A stretch of 7,063 nt of DNA from positions 1 to 7,063 of the forward strand of contig CACYBP010000327.1 in NCBI GenBank assembly GCA_902772625.1, in the 5' to 3' direction. Of the stretch, positions 1-5,521 are shown in pieces; position 1 is the first letter of the stretch, and each line of letters begins with the position of its first letter. The notes beneath the pieces are model-generated. The model was not told the origin of the DNA and searched no databases. It was given only the letters and a program-made list of their open reading frames with translations. Position numbers and translations under genes: made by a program. The DNA comes from Oscillospiraceae bacterium (lineage in GTDB: Bacteria; Bacillota; Clostridia; Oscillospirales; QAMX01).

Positions 1-199
1 CATCCCCCTTCTTTTCCAGAAAATACAAATCCTTCTCATCGGCGTAGATCTCTTCCCCCGCCGCGTCGAGGACCTCCACGTTCTCCTTCGACAAGGAAAA
101 AGGGCCGGAAGAAGGATCTCCTTTGCCGCAGGAAAAGAATAGCGACCCGAGCATGACGGCGGTCAGCCCTCCCGCCAGAAGCTTTTTTATTCCGTGCAT
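1..199 (-). CDS. N-terminus of a putative lipoprotein, cut by the window edge
   Basis: I do not recognise the family; only the first 66 residues are in the window. The protein begins with ATG at 199, followed by a short basic n-region (HGIKK) and a hydrophobic stretch to about residue 23. A Cys at 24 is preceded by LFFS, which looks like a slightly atypical lipobox because the -3 position is Phe instead of Leu. A Ser/Gly-rich linker follows, then an acidic segment, so the mature protein is probably tethered outside the membrane. An AAGGAGG ribosome binding site lies at 210-216, 10 bases before the ATG. An in-frame GTG at 205 is only 4 bases from that site and is less likely. The gene follows the anti-sigma gene by 114 bases with no terminator seen between, so it is probably co-transcribed with the sigma factor module. 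Function unknown. Confidence 0.72.
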   Translation of the reverse strand, partial: MHGIKKLLAGGLTAVMLGSLFFSCGKGDPSSGPFSLSKENVEVLDAAGEEIYADEKDLYFLEKKGD

Positions 200-313
200 T
201 TCCACGATTCCTCCTTCATTTGCTGTTCTCAGACGCGAAGCTTAGCGCCTGCTTCGAGAAAGCGGCGGCTCGCCTCTGCTCCGGCTTTCTTTCCGCGGCA
301 GGACGGCATTCTG

Positions 314-1336
314 TCAGCCAACGGTGCCCACGATATTGACGGGCCATACCTCGTCCGGCATCAGGGAGGCGTCCACTCCGGTGTCCACCAGCCTGATCCC
401 GCGTGCGATCTCCTCAAGTTCTGCAAACGAGACCTCTCCGTAATCCACGTTTTTGCTGACGATAACCACCGTATCCTCCCATTCATAGTAAATAAAGAGA
501 TACTTGTCTTCGCCGGGATAGATGTTCTCTTCTTTCCGGAGAGACACGCGCACCGCGGGATGTCCGTCAAAGGTCGTCTCTTCGGTCTCGCCTGTGCCGG
601 TCAAAACAAAACTGTTCTGCAAGGCTCTGCCGGAATACACCGAGGCGTTGTAGCGGATCGTATTTCCCATGATCACGACGCCTTCTTCGTCCAGGATATC
701 GACCAACTCCGCGGAGCAGATATACTGATAGCAGCCCTCCAGCTCCGGAAGCGACGCGCCGTACCGGCTTTCCAGCTCCTTTGGAGAAAGTGGGATTCCG
801 GGGTCCTCCGGACCTTTTCCCCTCTCGCGGAAACGATATGCCAGAAAATCCAGATAGGGCAGGGTAAAGTCCTCCTCGAGCTCGCAGGGGAAGTTCTCGG
901 CCCTGATGGCATAAAGATCGGTTTTTCTGTTCTCCGTCGAAGCGTCCCGTTCAAAGGAGACCACGACCGTACCGGGTTTTTCTTCTTCCGCGATCTCCCA
1001 TCCCTGCTTTTCGGAAGCCGAGTACGTGCTTCCGTCGCCGAGGGACGTGGTGAATTCTTCCGGCGTTTCCACCCGGATGTTCCGGTAATGGTAATCCACC
1101 GCCGCGGCCCCCACGGTGAGCATCAGGATCGCCGCGGCGGCGGCCGCGACGGCAGACGCGACCCGGCCCCTCCTCTTTCTTCTTTCCGCCCTTCTGATAC
1201 GCATAAAGACGCGCGCCTGGACGCCGTCCGCGGCCTCCGGCGGCACGGCCGTTCCGGCGGGAAGGATCTCCGCGGCTTTCTCCGGCGCAAGGCCGTCAAA
1301 GAGCGCCTGAACGCTCAGTTCATTCCTTCGTTTCAT
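314..1336 (-). CDS. Putative membrane-anchored anti-sigma factor, 340 aa
   Basis: This is probably the partner that holds the adjacent ECF sigma factor inactive until an envelope signal arrives. The role is inferred from position and topology, not from a diagnostic motif. Residues 1-58 form a cytoplasmic, charged segment ending in a highly basic stretch (RRAERRKRRGR). Residues 59-80 are a single Ala/Val/Leu-rich membrane helix. Residues 81-340 form a large extracytoplasmic domain rich in aromatic and acidic residues. Its last ~90 residues (DGHPAVRVSL, then YEWEDTVVIVSKN, then ELEEIARGI) resemble the DUF4367-like sensor domains of clostridial anti-sigma proteins; that comparison is from memory. 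The N-terminal segment has no histidine or cysteine, so the zinc-binding anti-sigma motif is absent. The ATG lies 17 bases inside the end of the sigma gene, with a GAGGTGG site a few bases upstream, which implies translational coupling. It could instead be a regulated membrane protein of another kind. Confidence 0.78.
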   Translation of the reverse strand: MKRRNELSVQALFDGLAPEKAAEILPAGTAVPPEAADGVQARVFMRIRRAERRKRRGRVASAVAAAAAAILMLTVGAAAVDYHYRNIRVETPEEFTTSLGDGSTYSASEKQGWEIAEEEKPGTVVVSFERDASTENRKTDLYAIRAENFPCELEEDFTLPYLDFLAYRFRERGKGPEDPGIPLSPKELESRYGASLPELEGCYQYICSAELVDILDEEGVVIMGNTIRYNASVYSGRALQNSFVLTGTGETEETTFDGHPAVRVSLRKEENIYPGEDKYLFIYYEWEDTVVIVSKNVDYGEVSFAELEEIARGIRLVDTGVDASLMPDEVWPVNIVGTVG

Positions 1337-1874
1337 CGTTTTCCACCTCGTCGTTCAAGAATTGTCTCAGCTTTTCCCGTCCGCGCGCAAATCTCGACTT
1401 GGCGGCGGACAGGCTTATCCCCATCTCCCCGGCTGCGCCGGTCACCGTCTGCCCGAAATAGTATCTCCGGATGAAAAGCTCACGGGTCACGGGGTCCAGC
1501 GCGTCGAGAAAGGTCTCTGTCAGGATCCGAAGCTCCGCCGTGTCGCCGGGCGGCGCCAGCCCGTCCGAAAGACGCAGGAGGTCCTCCGGATCGACCGGGA
1601 TCTCCCGGCGGGCCTTGCGGAGAAAGGTCCGCGCGCGGTTGCGCGCGGCGACGATCAGAAACCCCGCGATGCCGTCCCCGCGGATCTTCTCCCGGTTTTC
1701 CCACGCGGCAAAAAAGACGTCGACCGCAAGGGATTCCACGTCCGGCGAATCGGAGGCCGATCCCAATCCCCATGCGATGATCCCGGCCACCGTGGGGAGA
1801 TACGCGGCGATCAACCCGGCAAGGGCCTCTTCATCGCCCTCCCGGAAGCGCCGCATCAGTTCGTTTTCGTCCGT
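1320..1874 (-). CDS. ECF-type RNA polymerase sigma factor (start codon uncertain)
   Basis: This is an alternative sigma factor of the sigma-70 ECF group, which directs RNA polymerase to a small regulon. Numbered from the ACG at 1874, region 2 spans roughly residues 5-87. It includes the helix FREGDEEALAGLIAAYLP and the core-binding stretch DVESLAVDVFFAAWENREKI. Region 4 spans about 122-173, with the recognition helix-turn-helix GEMGISLSAAKSRFARGREK. Length from ACG is 184 aa, normal for the family. The frame stays open up to a TTG at 1961, but that codon has no ribosome binding site and overlaps a likely promoter. The only strong site, AAAGGAGGA at 1881-1889, is 7 bases from the ACG. The first ATG, at 1856, is 25 bases away and would trim the first helix. 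I chose 1874 on spacing and family length; a conventional annotation would use 1856 (178 aa). The anti-sigma gene overlaps its 3' end. Confidence 0.85.
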   Translation of the reverse strand, partial: TDENELMRRFREGDEEALAGLIAAYLPTVAGIIAWGLGSASDSPDVESLAVDVFFAAWENREKIRGDGIAGFLIVAARNRARTFLRKARREIPVDPEDLLRLSDGLAPPGDTAELRILTETFLDALDPVTRELFIRRYYFGQTVTGAAGEMGISLSAAKSRFARGREKLRQFLNDEVENDETKE

Positions 1875-1880
1875 ACCGCA

Positions 1881-1889
1881 TCCTCCTTT
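1881..1889 (-). promoter_or_regulatory. Strong Shine-Dalgarno of the sigma factor gene
   Basis: The minus strand reads AAAGGAGGA. From the end of GGAGG there are 7 bases to the in-frame ACG at 1874 and 25 to the first in-frame ATG at 1856. An ATG that overlaps the end of this site (1881-1879) is in another frame and stops after 16 codons. The site therefore points to initiation at or next to the ACG. Confidence 0.7.
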
Positions 1890-1934
1890 CTTCGTATCCC
1901 CGTCATATATAAAGACGCACCGGGAGCGCGTTTG

Positions 1935-1960
1935 GTCGCACGGTTCCGGAAAAGATTTCA
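1935..1960 (-). promoter_or_regulatory. Candidate ECF-type promoter of the sigma/anti-sigma operon
   Basis: The minus strand shows TGAAAT (1960-1955), a 16-base spacer and CGAC (1938-1935). ECF promoters in Bacillota typically have TGAAAC, 16-17 bases, and CGTC or a close variant, so this is a near match at the right spacing. It lies between the upstream terminator and the sigma gene's ribosome binding site, which would fit autoregulation. An AT-rich TATATA at 1911-1906 is a competing -10 candidate but has no good -35 partner at 17 bases. Confidence 0.4.
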
Positions 1961-1988
1961 AATTCTTTTATTTTCGCCGCGAAAGCGC

Positions 1989-2019
1989 AAAAAAAGGCGC
2001 GCCAAAAAGGCGCGCCTTT
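1989..2019 (-). terminator. Rho-independent terminator after the GH2 gene
   Basis: The minus strand forms an AAAGGCGCGCC / GGCGCGCCTTT stem around a TTTTT loop, followed by further T for a run of seven. It begins 20 bases past the hydrolase stop codon. Each arm contains GGCGCGCC, itself a palindrome, so the same bases are also direct repeats. On the plus strand the T tract is absent, so the terminator acts on minus-strand transcription. Confidence 0.9.
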
Positions 2020-2039
2020 CGGAAATGCGGGAAGAAAAC

Positions 2040-3749
2040 TCAGTCCTCGATCACCGCTTTGCGGGAGAGGATGGCGCGGATGACCGCGGGATCGAATTTC
2101 GCCCGGCGGTCATAGGTATAAAGGCCGTTCTTTTCCTGCTCCACGTCGGTGAGCTGGGTGTAGCAGTAGCCGAGCATGGCCGGGTTTTCCAGCAGGGAGT
2201 CGGTCAGGCCCCTGATGCGCTCGACGACCTCCTCCGGGGTCTTCGGCGCGTCGCCGTAGCCCCAGCCCTCTTCGCCGGGCGCCCAGCGGGTGCCGCCGTA
2301 TTCGCTCATGAAGAACGGCTGGCCCGGGGCGTACTGCTGCTTGTCCTTGAGGAAATAATGGCCGTCGATCACGCCGTCCGAGAGGACCCGGGCATAGGAC
2401 GCCCGGAAGCTTTCGGGATCCTGGTCGTAATCGTGCACGTCGAAAATATCGGTCTCCACGTGGGCGCCGCCGCTGGAATCGATCACCGGACGGGTGGGAT
2501 CCAGGGCTTTGGTGGCGTGGTAGACGAGCTTCAGGAAGCTCTTGTAAAATTCCGGGTTCCTGTCGACGAAGCGGGTCTCGTTGAGCGGGCACCAGCCGAT
2601 GATCGCCGGGTGGTTATAATCCCGTTCGATCTCCTCCAGCCATTCGGGCAGAAGCCCGTAGACAGATTCCGCCTTGCTTTCGTCCAGGCCCCAGTTGGGG
2701 AATTCGCCCCAGACCATATAGCCCTTGCGGTCGGCGTGGCAGAGGAACCTTTCCTCAAACACCTTCTCGTGCAGGCGCGCGCCGTTGAAGCCCATGGCCA
2801 TCGACCGGTCGATATCGGCCTCCAGCTCGGCGTCGGAGGGAGCGGTGTAAATGCCGTCGGGATAAAAGCCCTGATCGAGCACCAGCCTCTGGAACACGAC
2901 CTTGCCGTTCAGAAGGAACTTGCCGTCCCGGAGTCCGACCTCGCGCAGGCCGAAGAAGCTTTTCACTTTGTCCTCTCCGAAGGTCAGGACCAGATCGTAA
3001 AGGCCGCCCTTGCCCAATTCCCAGAGATGAGTCTCGGAGAGGGGGATCGAAAGGGTCACGGTGTCGCCCGAGGGCTTCGCAGAGGCCTTGCCGCAGGAGA
3101 CGCCCTCCCAGAAGGCCTCGGCGGTGAAGACGCCTTCGCCCGCGACCTTCGCGGTCAGGGAGAGAACGCCTGAGTGGATATCGGTGAGATAACGCGCCGA
3201 GAGGATATAGGCCTTCGGCACGAATTCCATCCACACGGTCTGCCAGATGCCGGTGGTGCGGGTGTACATGCAGCCGTAGGAGGCGAATTTTTCACTCTGC
3301 TTGCCCGAGGGGATCACCGGGGAACGCACGTCGTCCTCGGCATAGACCGCGATCTCGTTTTCGCCCGGGACGACCAGACCGGTGACGTCCATCGAGAAGG
3401 AGACGTAGCCGCCCTTGTGGGTCCCGGCCTTTTTGCCGTTCACGTAGACCGAAGCGAGATAGTCCACCGCACCGAAGTGCAGGATCACGCGGCCCTGAAG
3501 CTGATCGGGGGTCAGGGCGACCTTTCTCTTGTACCACACCGCCGCCATGAAGTCCTTGTGCTCCACGCCCGAGAGCTTGCTTTCGGGGCAGAAGGGGACC
3601 TGGATCGTGCCCGCAAGGGCGCGCCCCGGCTCGAAGAGGCCGCGGGCTTCACCGCTCTTCGCGTCGTCGATCTCGAACTGCCACTCGCCGTTGAGATTCA
3701 GCCAGCTTTCCCTTTCAAACTGCGGCTTCGGATGTTCGCATCTTTGCAT
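2040..3749 (-). CDS. Glycoside hydrolase family 2 protein, 569 aa
   Basis: This is a retaining exo-glycosidase of the GH2 clan (beta-galactosidase, beta-glucuronidase and relatives) that removes a terminal sugar from oligosaccharides. It has no signal peptide, so it is probably cytoplasmic. Numbered from the ATG at 3749, residues ~15-178 are the N-terminal sugar-binding sandwich (LNLNGEWQFEID, then FGAVDYLASVYVNG). Residues ~180-270 are the immunoglobulin-like domain. Residues ~271-565 are the TIM barrel. The acid/base is Glu391 in PLNETRF, and the nucleophile is Glu483 in FMSEYGG. The Asn-x-Lys carboxylate clamp typical of beta-glucuronidases is not seen near the C-terminus, and the extra C-terminal domains of LacZ are absent, so the substrate cannot be assigned. 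The ATG is 7 bases from GAGGAG (3757-3762). A GTG at 3764 and an ATG at 3755 are in frame but overlap or abut that site. The gene is monocistronic, with its own promoter and terminator and no sugar transporter beside it. Confidence 0.93.
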   Translation of the reverse strand: MQRCEHPKPQFERESWLNLNGEWQFEIDDAKSGEARGLFEPGRALAGTIQVPFCPESKLSGVEHKDFMAAVWYKRKVALTPDQLQGRVILHFGAVDYLASVYVNGKKAGTHKGGYVSFSMDVTGLVVPGENEIAVYAEDDVRSPVIPSGKQSEKFASYGCMYTRTTGIWQTVWMEFVPKAYILSARYLTDIHSGVLSLTAKVAGEGVFTAEAFWEGVSCGKASAKPSGDTVTLSIPLSETHLWELGKGGLYDLVLTFGEDKVKSFFGLREVGLRDGKFLLNGKVVFQRLVLDQGFYPDGIYTAPSDAELEADIDRSMAMGFNGARLHEKVFEERFLCHADRKGYMVWGEFPNWGLDESKAESVYGLLPEWLEEIERDYNHPAIIGWCPLNETRFVDRNPEFYKSFLKLVYHATKALDPTRPVIDSSGGAHVETDIFDVHDYDQDPESFRASYARVLSDGVIDGHYFLKDKQQYAPGQPFFMSEYGGTRWAPGEEGWGYGDAPKTPEEVVERIRGLTDSLLENPAMLGYCYTQLTDVEQEKNGLYTYDRRAKFDPAVIRAILSRKAVIED

Positions 3750-3756
3750 CTTCATT

Positions 3757-3762
3757 CTCCTC
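3757..3762 (-). promoter_or_regulatory. Shine-Dalgarno that decides the GH2 start
   Basis: The minus strand reads GAGGAG, followed by 7 bases and then ATG at 3749. The in-frame GTG at 3764 overlaps this element and the ATG at 3755 is 1 base after it, so the third candidate at 3749 is preferred. Confidence 0.75.
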
Positions 3763-3769
3763 ACTTTGA

Positions 3770-3790
3770 TCCGGAGACGGACTCCGGAGA
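3770..3790 (-). repeat. Paired TCTCCGGA repeats in the GH2 leader
   Basis: Two identical minus-strand copies of TCTCCGGA lie at 3783-3790 and 3770-3777, 13 bases apart start to start. They fall in the predicted 5' leader, just downstream of the transcription start. Because TCCGGA is self-complementary, the two copies can also pair with each other as a 6-bp hairpin with a 7-base loop. The repeat could be a regulator site or a leader hairpin, or it could be chance in GC-rich DNA. Confidence 0.35.
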
Positions 3791-3809
3791 TATTTCGCTC
3801 TTCACCGGA

Positions 3810-3838
3810 ATTGTAGCACAGGAACCCGGCCGACGCAA
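3810..3838 (-). promoter_or_regulatory. Sigma-A-type promoter of the GH2 gene
   Basis: The minus strand has a -35 TTGCGT (3838-3833), a 17-base spacer and a -10 TACAAT (3815-3810), which is 5 of 6 to consensus and preceded by TGC as in an extended -10. Predicted transcription starts near 3803, giving a leader of about 54 bases. The -35 begins only 2 bases after the T tract of the preceding operon's terminator. Confidence 0.75.
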
Positions 3839-3840
3839 GG

Positions 3841-3874
3841 AAAAAATGCGCCGGCTCCCGTGAAAAGAGCCGGC
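3841..3874 (-). terminator. Rho-independent terminator ending the zinc-uptake operon
   Basis: The minus strand forms GCCGGCTC / GAGCCGGC with a 9-base loop, then GCA and six T. It starts 28 bases past the permease stop codon and marks the end of the four-gene operon. Confidence 0.87.
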
Positions 3875-3902
3875 AGCAGGCTTGATCCGGGCGGGAGGCG
3901 CT

Positions 3903-4790
3903 TTACGCCGCCCTTCCCCGCACGAGTCCCGCGATCCAGAAGAAGAAAAAAGCCAGGGCGTCCACCGCCACGATGGTGGAGCCCACCGGCGTGGAGGCGA
4001 GGATCGAGATCAGGATCCCCGCCGCGGCCGCCGTGACCGACAGCGCCGCCGAGCAGATCGTCACCGCCCGGAAGCTTTTGAACACCCGCATGGCCGACAG
4101 GGCCGGGAAGATCACCAGCGCCGAGATCAGAAGCGAGCCCACAAGATTCATCGCCAGCACGATGATCACCGCCGTGATCACCGCGATCATGAGATTGTAG
4201 ACCTCCGCCGGGGTCCCGGTGGCCCGGGAAAAATTCTCGTCAAAGGTGACCGAGAAGATCTTCCGGTAGAAAAGGACAAAGATCACGACCACCAGCACCG
4301 CGAGCGCCGCGCTGAGGATCACGTCGCTTTTCGTGAGCGTCAGGATGGAGGTGGAGCCGAACAGGGTCGAGCAGACGTCCCCCGAGACGTTGGAGGAGGT
4401 GGGAAAGAGATGCAGGAGCAGATAACCGAAGGCCAGGGCTCCCACCGAGATCATGGCCACGGCGGCGTCGCCCTTGATCTTCGTGTTCTGACCGGTGCGC
4501 AGAAGCAGGATCGCCGCCGCCACCGTGATCAGGATCACCAGGGGCATCTTGCCGATCTTGTCGAAAAGCCACGGGAAAAAGGTCTTTTCGGCGGTGTCCA
4601 ATACCGACGCGACGGCCAGGGCGCCGAAGGCCACGTGGGAAAGTCCGTCGCCGATGAACGAAAAGCGCTTCAGGACCAGCGTCACCCCGAGAAGCGAGGA
4701 GCAAAGGGCGATCAGCACCCCCGCGATCAGGGCGTACCGGACGAAGGGATAGGAGAAATAGAGACCCAGGGTCTCAAAGATCTCGGTCAC
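3903..4790 (-). CDS. znuB: Zinc ABC transporter permease (ZnuB/ABC-3 family), 295 aa
   Basis: This is the membrane channel subunit of a metal-type ABC importer, moving Zn(II) (or possibly Mn) across the cytoplasmic membrane when driven by the ATPase. Hydrophobic segments are seen near residues 19-40, 52-64, 83-97, 110-129, 157-175, 199-218, 220-235, 243-265 and 270-290, consistent with the 8-9 helices of ABC-3 permeases. The loop GDGLSHVAFG (47-56) and the segment NLVGSLLISALVIFPA (215-230) are family-typical. The family is normally about 260-300 aa. I chose the GTG at 4790: it overlaps the ATPase stop as GTGA and has AGGAGG 7 bases upstream. The frame is open another 104 codons upstream, but that part lies inside the ATPase gene and has no transporter character. 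The terminator follows 28 bases later. Confidence 0.93.
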   Translation of the reverse strand: MTEIFETLGLYFSYPFVRYALIAGVLIALCSSLLGVTLVLKRFSFIGDGLSHVAFGALAVASVLDTAEKTFFPWLFDKIGKMPLVILITVAAAILLLRTGQNTKIKGDAAVAMISVGALAFGYLLLHLFPTSSNVSGDVCSTLFGSTSILTLTKSDVILSAALAVLVVVIFVLFYRKIFSVTFDENFSRATGTPAEVYNLMIAVITAVIIVLAMNLVGSLLISALVIFPALSAMRVFKSFRAVTICSAALSVTAAAAGILISILASTPVGSTIVAVDALAFFFFWIAGLVRGRAA

Positions 4791-5488
4791 TTTTCTCCCT
4801 CCTCTCCGAAGCCGCCGAGGCGCCCGCTCTTCCGGTATTCCTCCACCGTGCCGAAGAAAACGTCCTCCCCCACGTGCAGCACGTGGGTGGCGTAGGTAAG
4901 CGCCGCGGAAAGATCGTGGGTGATCATGATCACCGTGATCCCCGACCGGTGGAGCTTGTCCACCAGTTCGTACATTTCTTTCGTCGCCGCGGGGTCCAGC
5001 CCCGCCACCGGCTCGTCCAGAAGCAGGAGCCTTCCCGCGGCGCAGAGCGCCCGGGCCAGAAGCACGCGCTGCTGCTGGCCGCCAGAAAGCTCGCGATAGC
5101 ATTTCTTTTCAAGCTCCGCGATCCCGAGGGTCTCCATCGCGTCCCGGGCAATCTTTTTCTCCTCTTTCGTGAGGAAGGGACGAAGCCCCTGCCGGTTCAG
5201 AAGGCCGGAGGTGACCACCTCCCATGCCGTGGCGGGGAAATCCCGCTGGACCTCGGTCTGCTGGGGAAGATACCCGATCTCCCGGCGGCGAAGACCGTCT
5301 CCCGCGCGGATCACGCCGCCCAGGGGGCTTTGCAGACCGAGGACGGTTTTCATCAGGGTGCTTTTCCCCGATCCGTTTTCTCCCACGATGCAGAGGTAAT
5401 CGCCCTTGTTCACCTGAAAGCTGACGTCCTTCAGGATCTCGCGTCCCTCGTATCCCAGGGAAAGATTGCTTATCGTCAAATATGCCAT
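4787..5488 (-). CDS. znuC: Zinc ABC transporter ATP-binding protein (ZnuC family), 233 aa
   Basis: This is the cytoplasmic ATPase that powers the metal importer. All nucleotide-binding motifs are intact: Walker A GENGSGKST (36-44), Q-loop Gln76 in YLPQQ, signature LSGGQQQR (134-141), Walker B LLLLDEP (154-160) followed by the D-loop GLD, and switch His191 in ITHD. Length is typical of ZnuC/MntB-type subunits. The ATG at 5488 follows the binding-protein gene by 33 bases, with AAAGGA about 11 bases upstream, a rather long spacing. The stop overlaps the permease GTG by 4 bases. Sequence alone does not separate zinc from manganese; the Fur-family regulator at the head of the operon favours zinc. 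Confidence 0.95.
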   Translation of the reverse strand: MAYLTISNLSLGYEGREILKDVSFQVNKGDYLCIVGENGSGKSTLMKTVLGLQSPLGGVIRAGDGLRRREIGYLPQQTEVQRDFPATAWEVVTSGLLNRQGLRPFLTKEEKKIARDAMETLGIAELEKKCYRELSGGQQQRVLLARALCAAGRLLLLDEPVAGLDPAATKEMYELVDKLHRSGITVIMITHDLSAALTYATHVLHVGEDVFFGTVEEYRKSGRLGGFGEEGEK

Positions 5489-5521
5489 GAAGCTTTTCGT
5501 CCTTTTTCGTATTCCGCGCCT

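Noticed and set aside
236..256. CGAAGC / GCTTCG hairpin with a 9-base loop in the same gap
   Set aside because: It is only 6 bp and has no T tract on the minus strand, so it is not a convincing terminator; it could be chance.
229..309. A 26-codon minus-strand frame between the anti-sigma and lipoprotein genes
   Set aside because: It has no ribosome binding site and no recognisable content; too short to support.
194..1474. A 426-codon plus-strand open frame antisense to the anti-sigma gene
   Set aside because: It has low-complexity Arg/Ser-rich translation and no domain, and lies opposite a gene with clear membrane-protein topology and operon context.
1362..3173. A 603-codon open frame on the plus strand, antisense to the sigma and GH2 genes
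   Set aside because: It spans a terminator and two well-supported minus-strand genes, its translation has no recognisable domain and is rich in Arg, Gly and Asp runs typical of antisense GC-rich frames, and I saw no ribosome binding site for it.
3882..4895. A plus-strand frame rich in His, Asp and Arg opposite the permease
   Set aside because: It is the antisense of a hydrophobic membrane protein (Ile and Val codons read as Asp, His and Arg), not a metal-binding protein.
4791..5102. A possible 104-residue N-terminal extension of the permease
   Set aside because: It lies wholly inside the ATPase gene, lacks hydrophobic or family character, and a well-spaced GTG with a GTGA overlap gives a normal family length.
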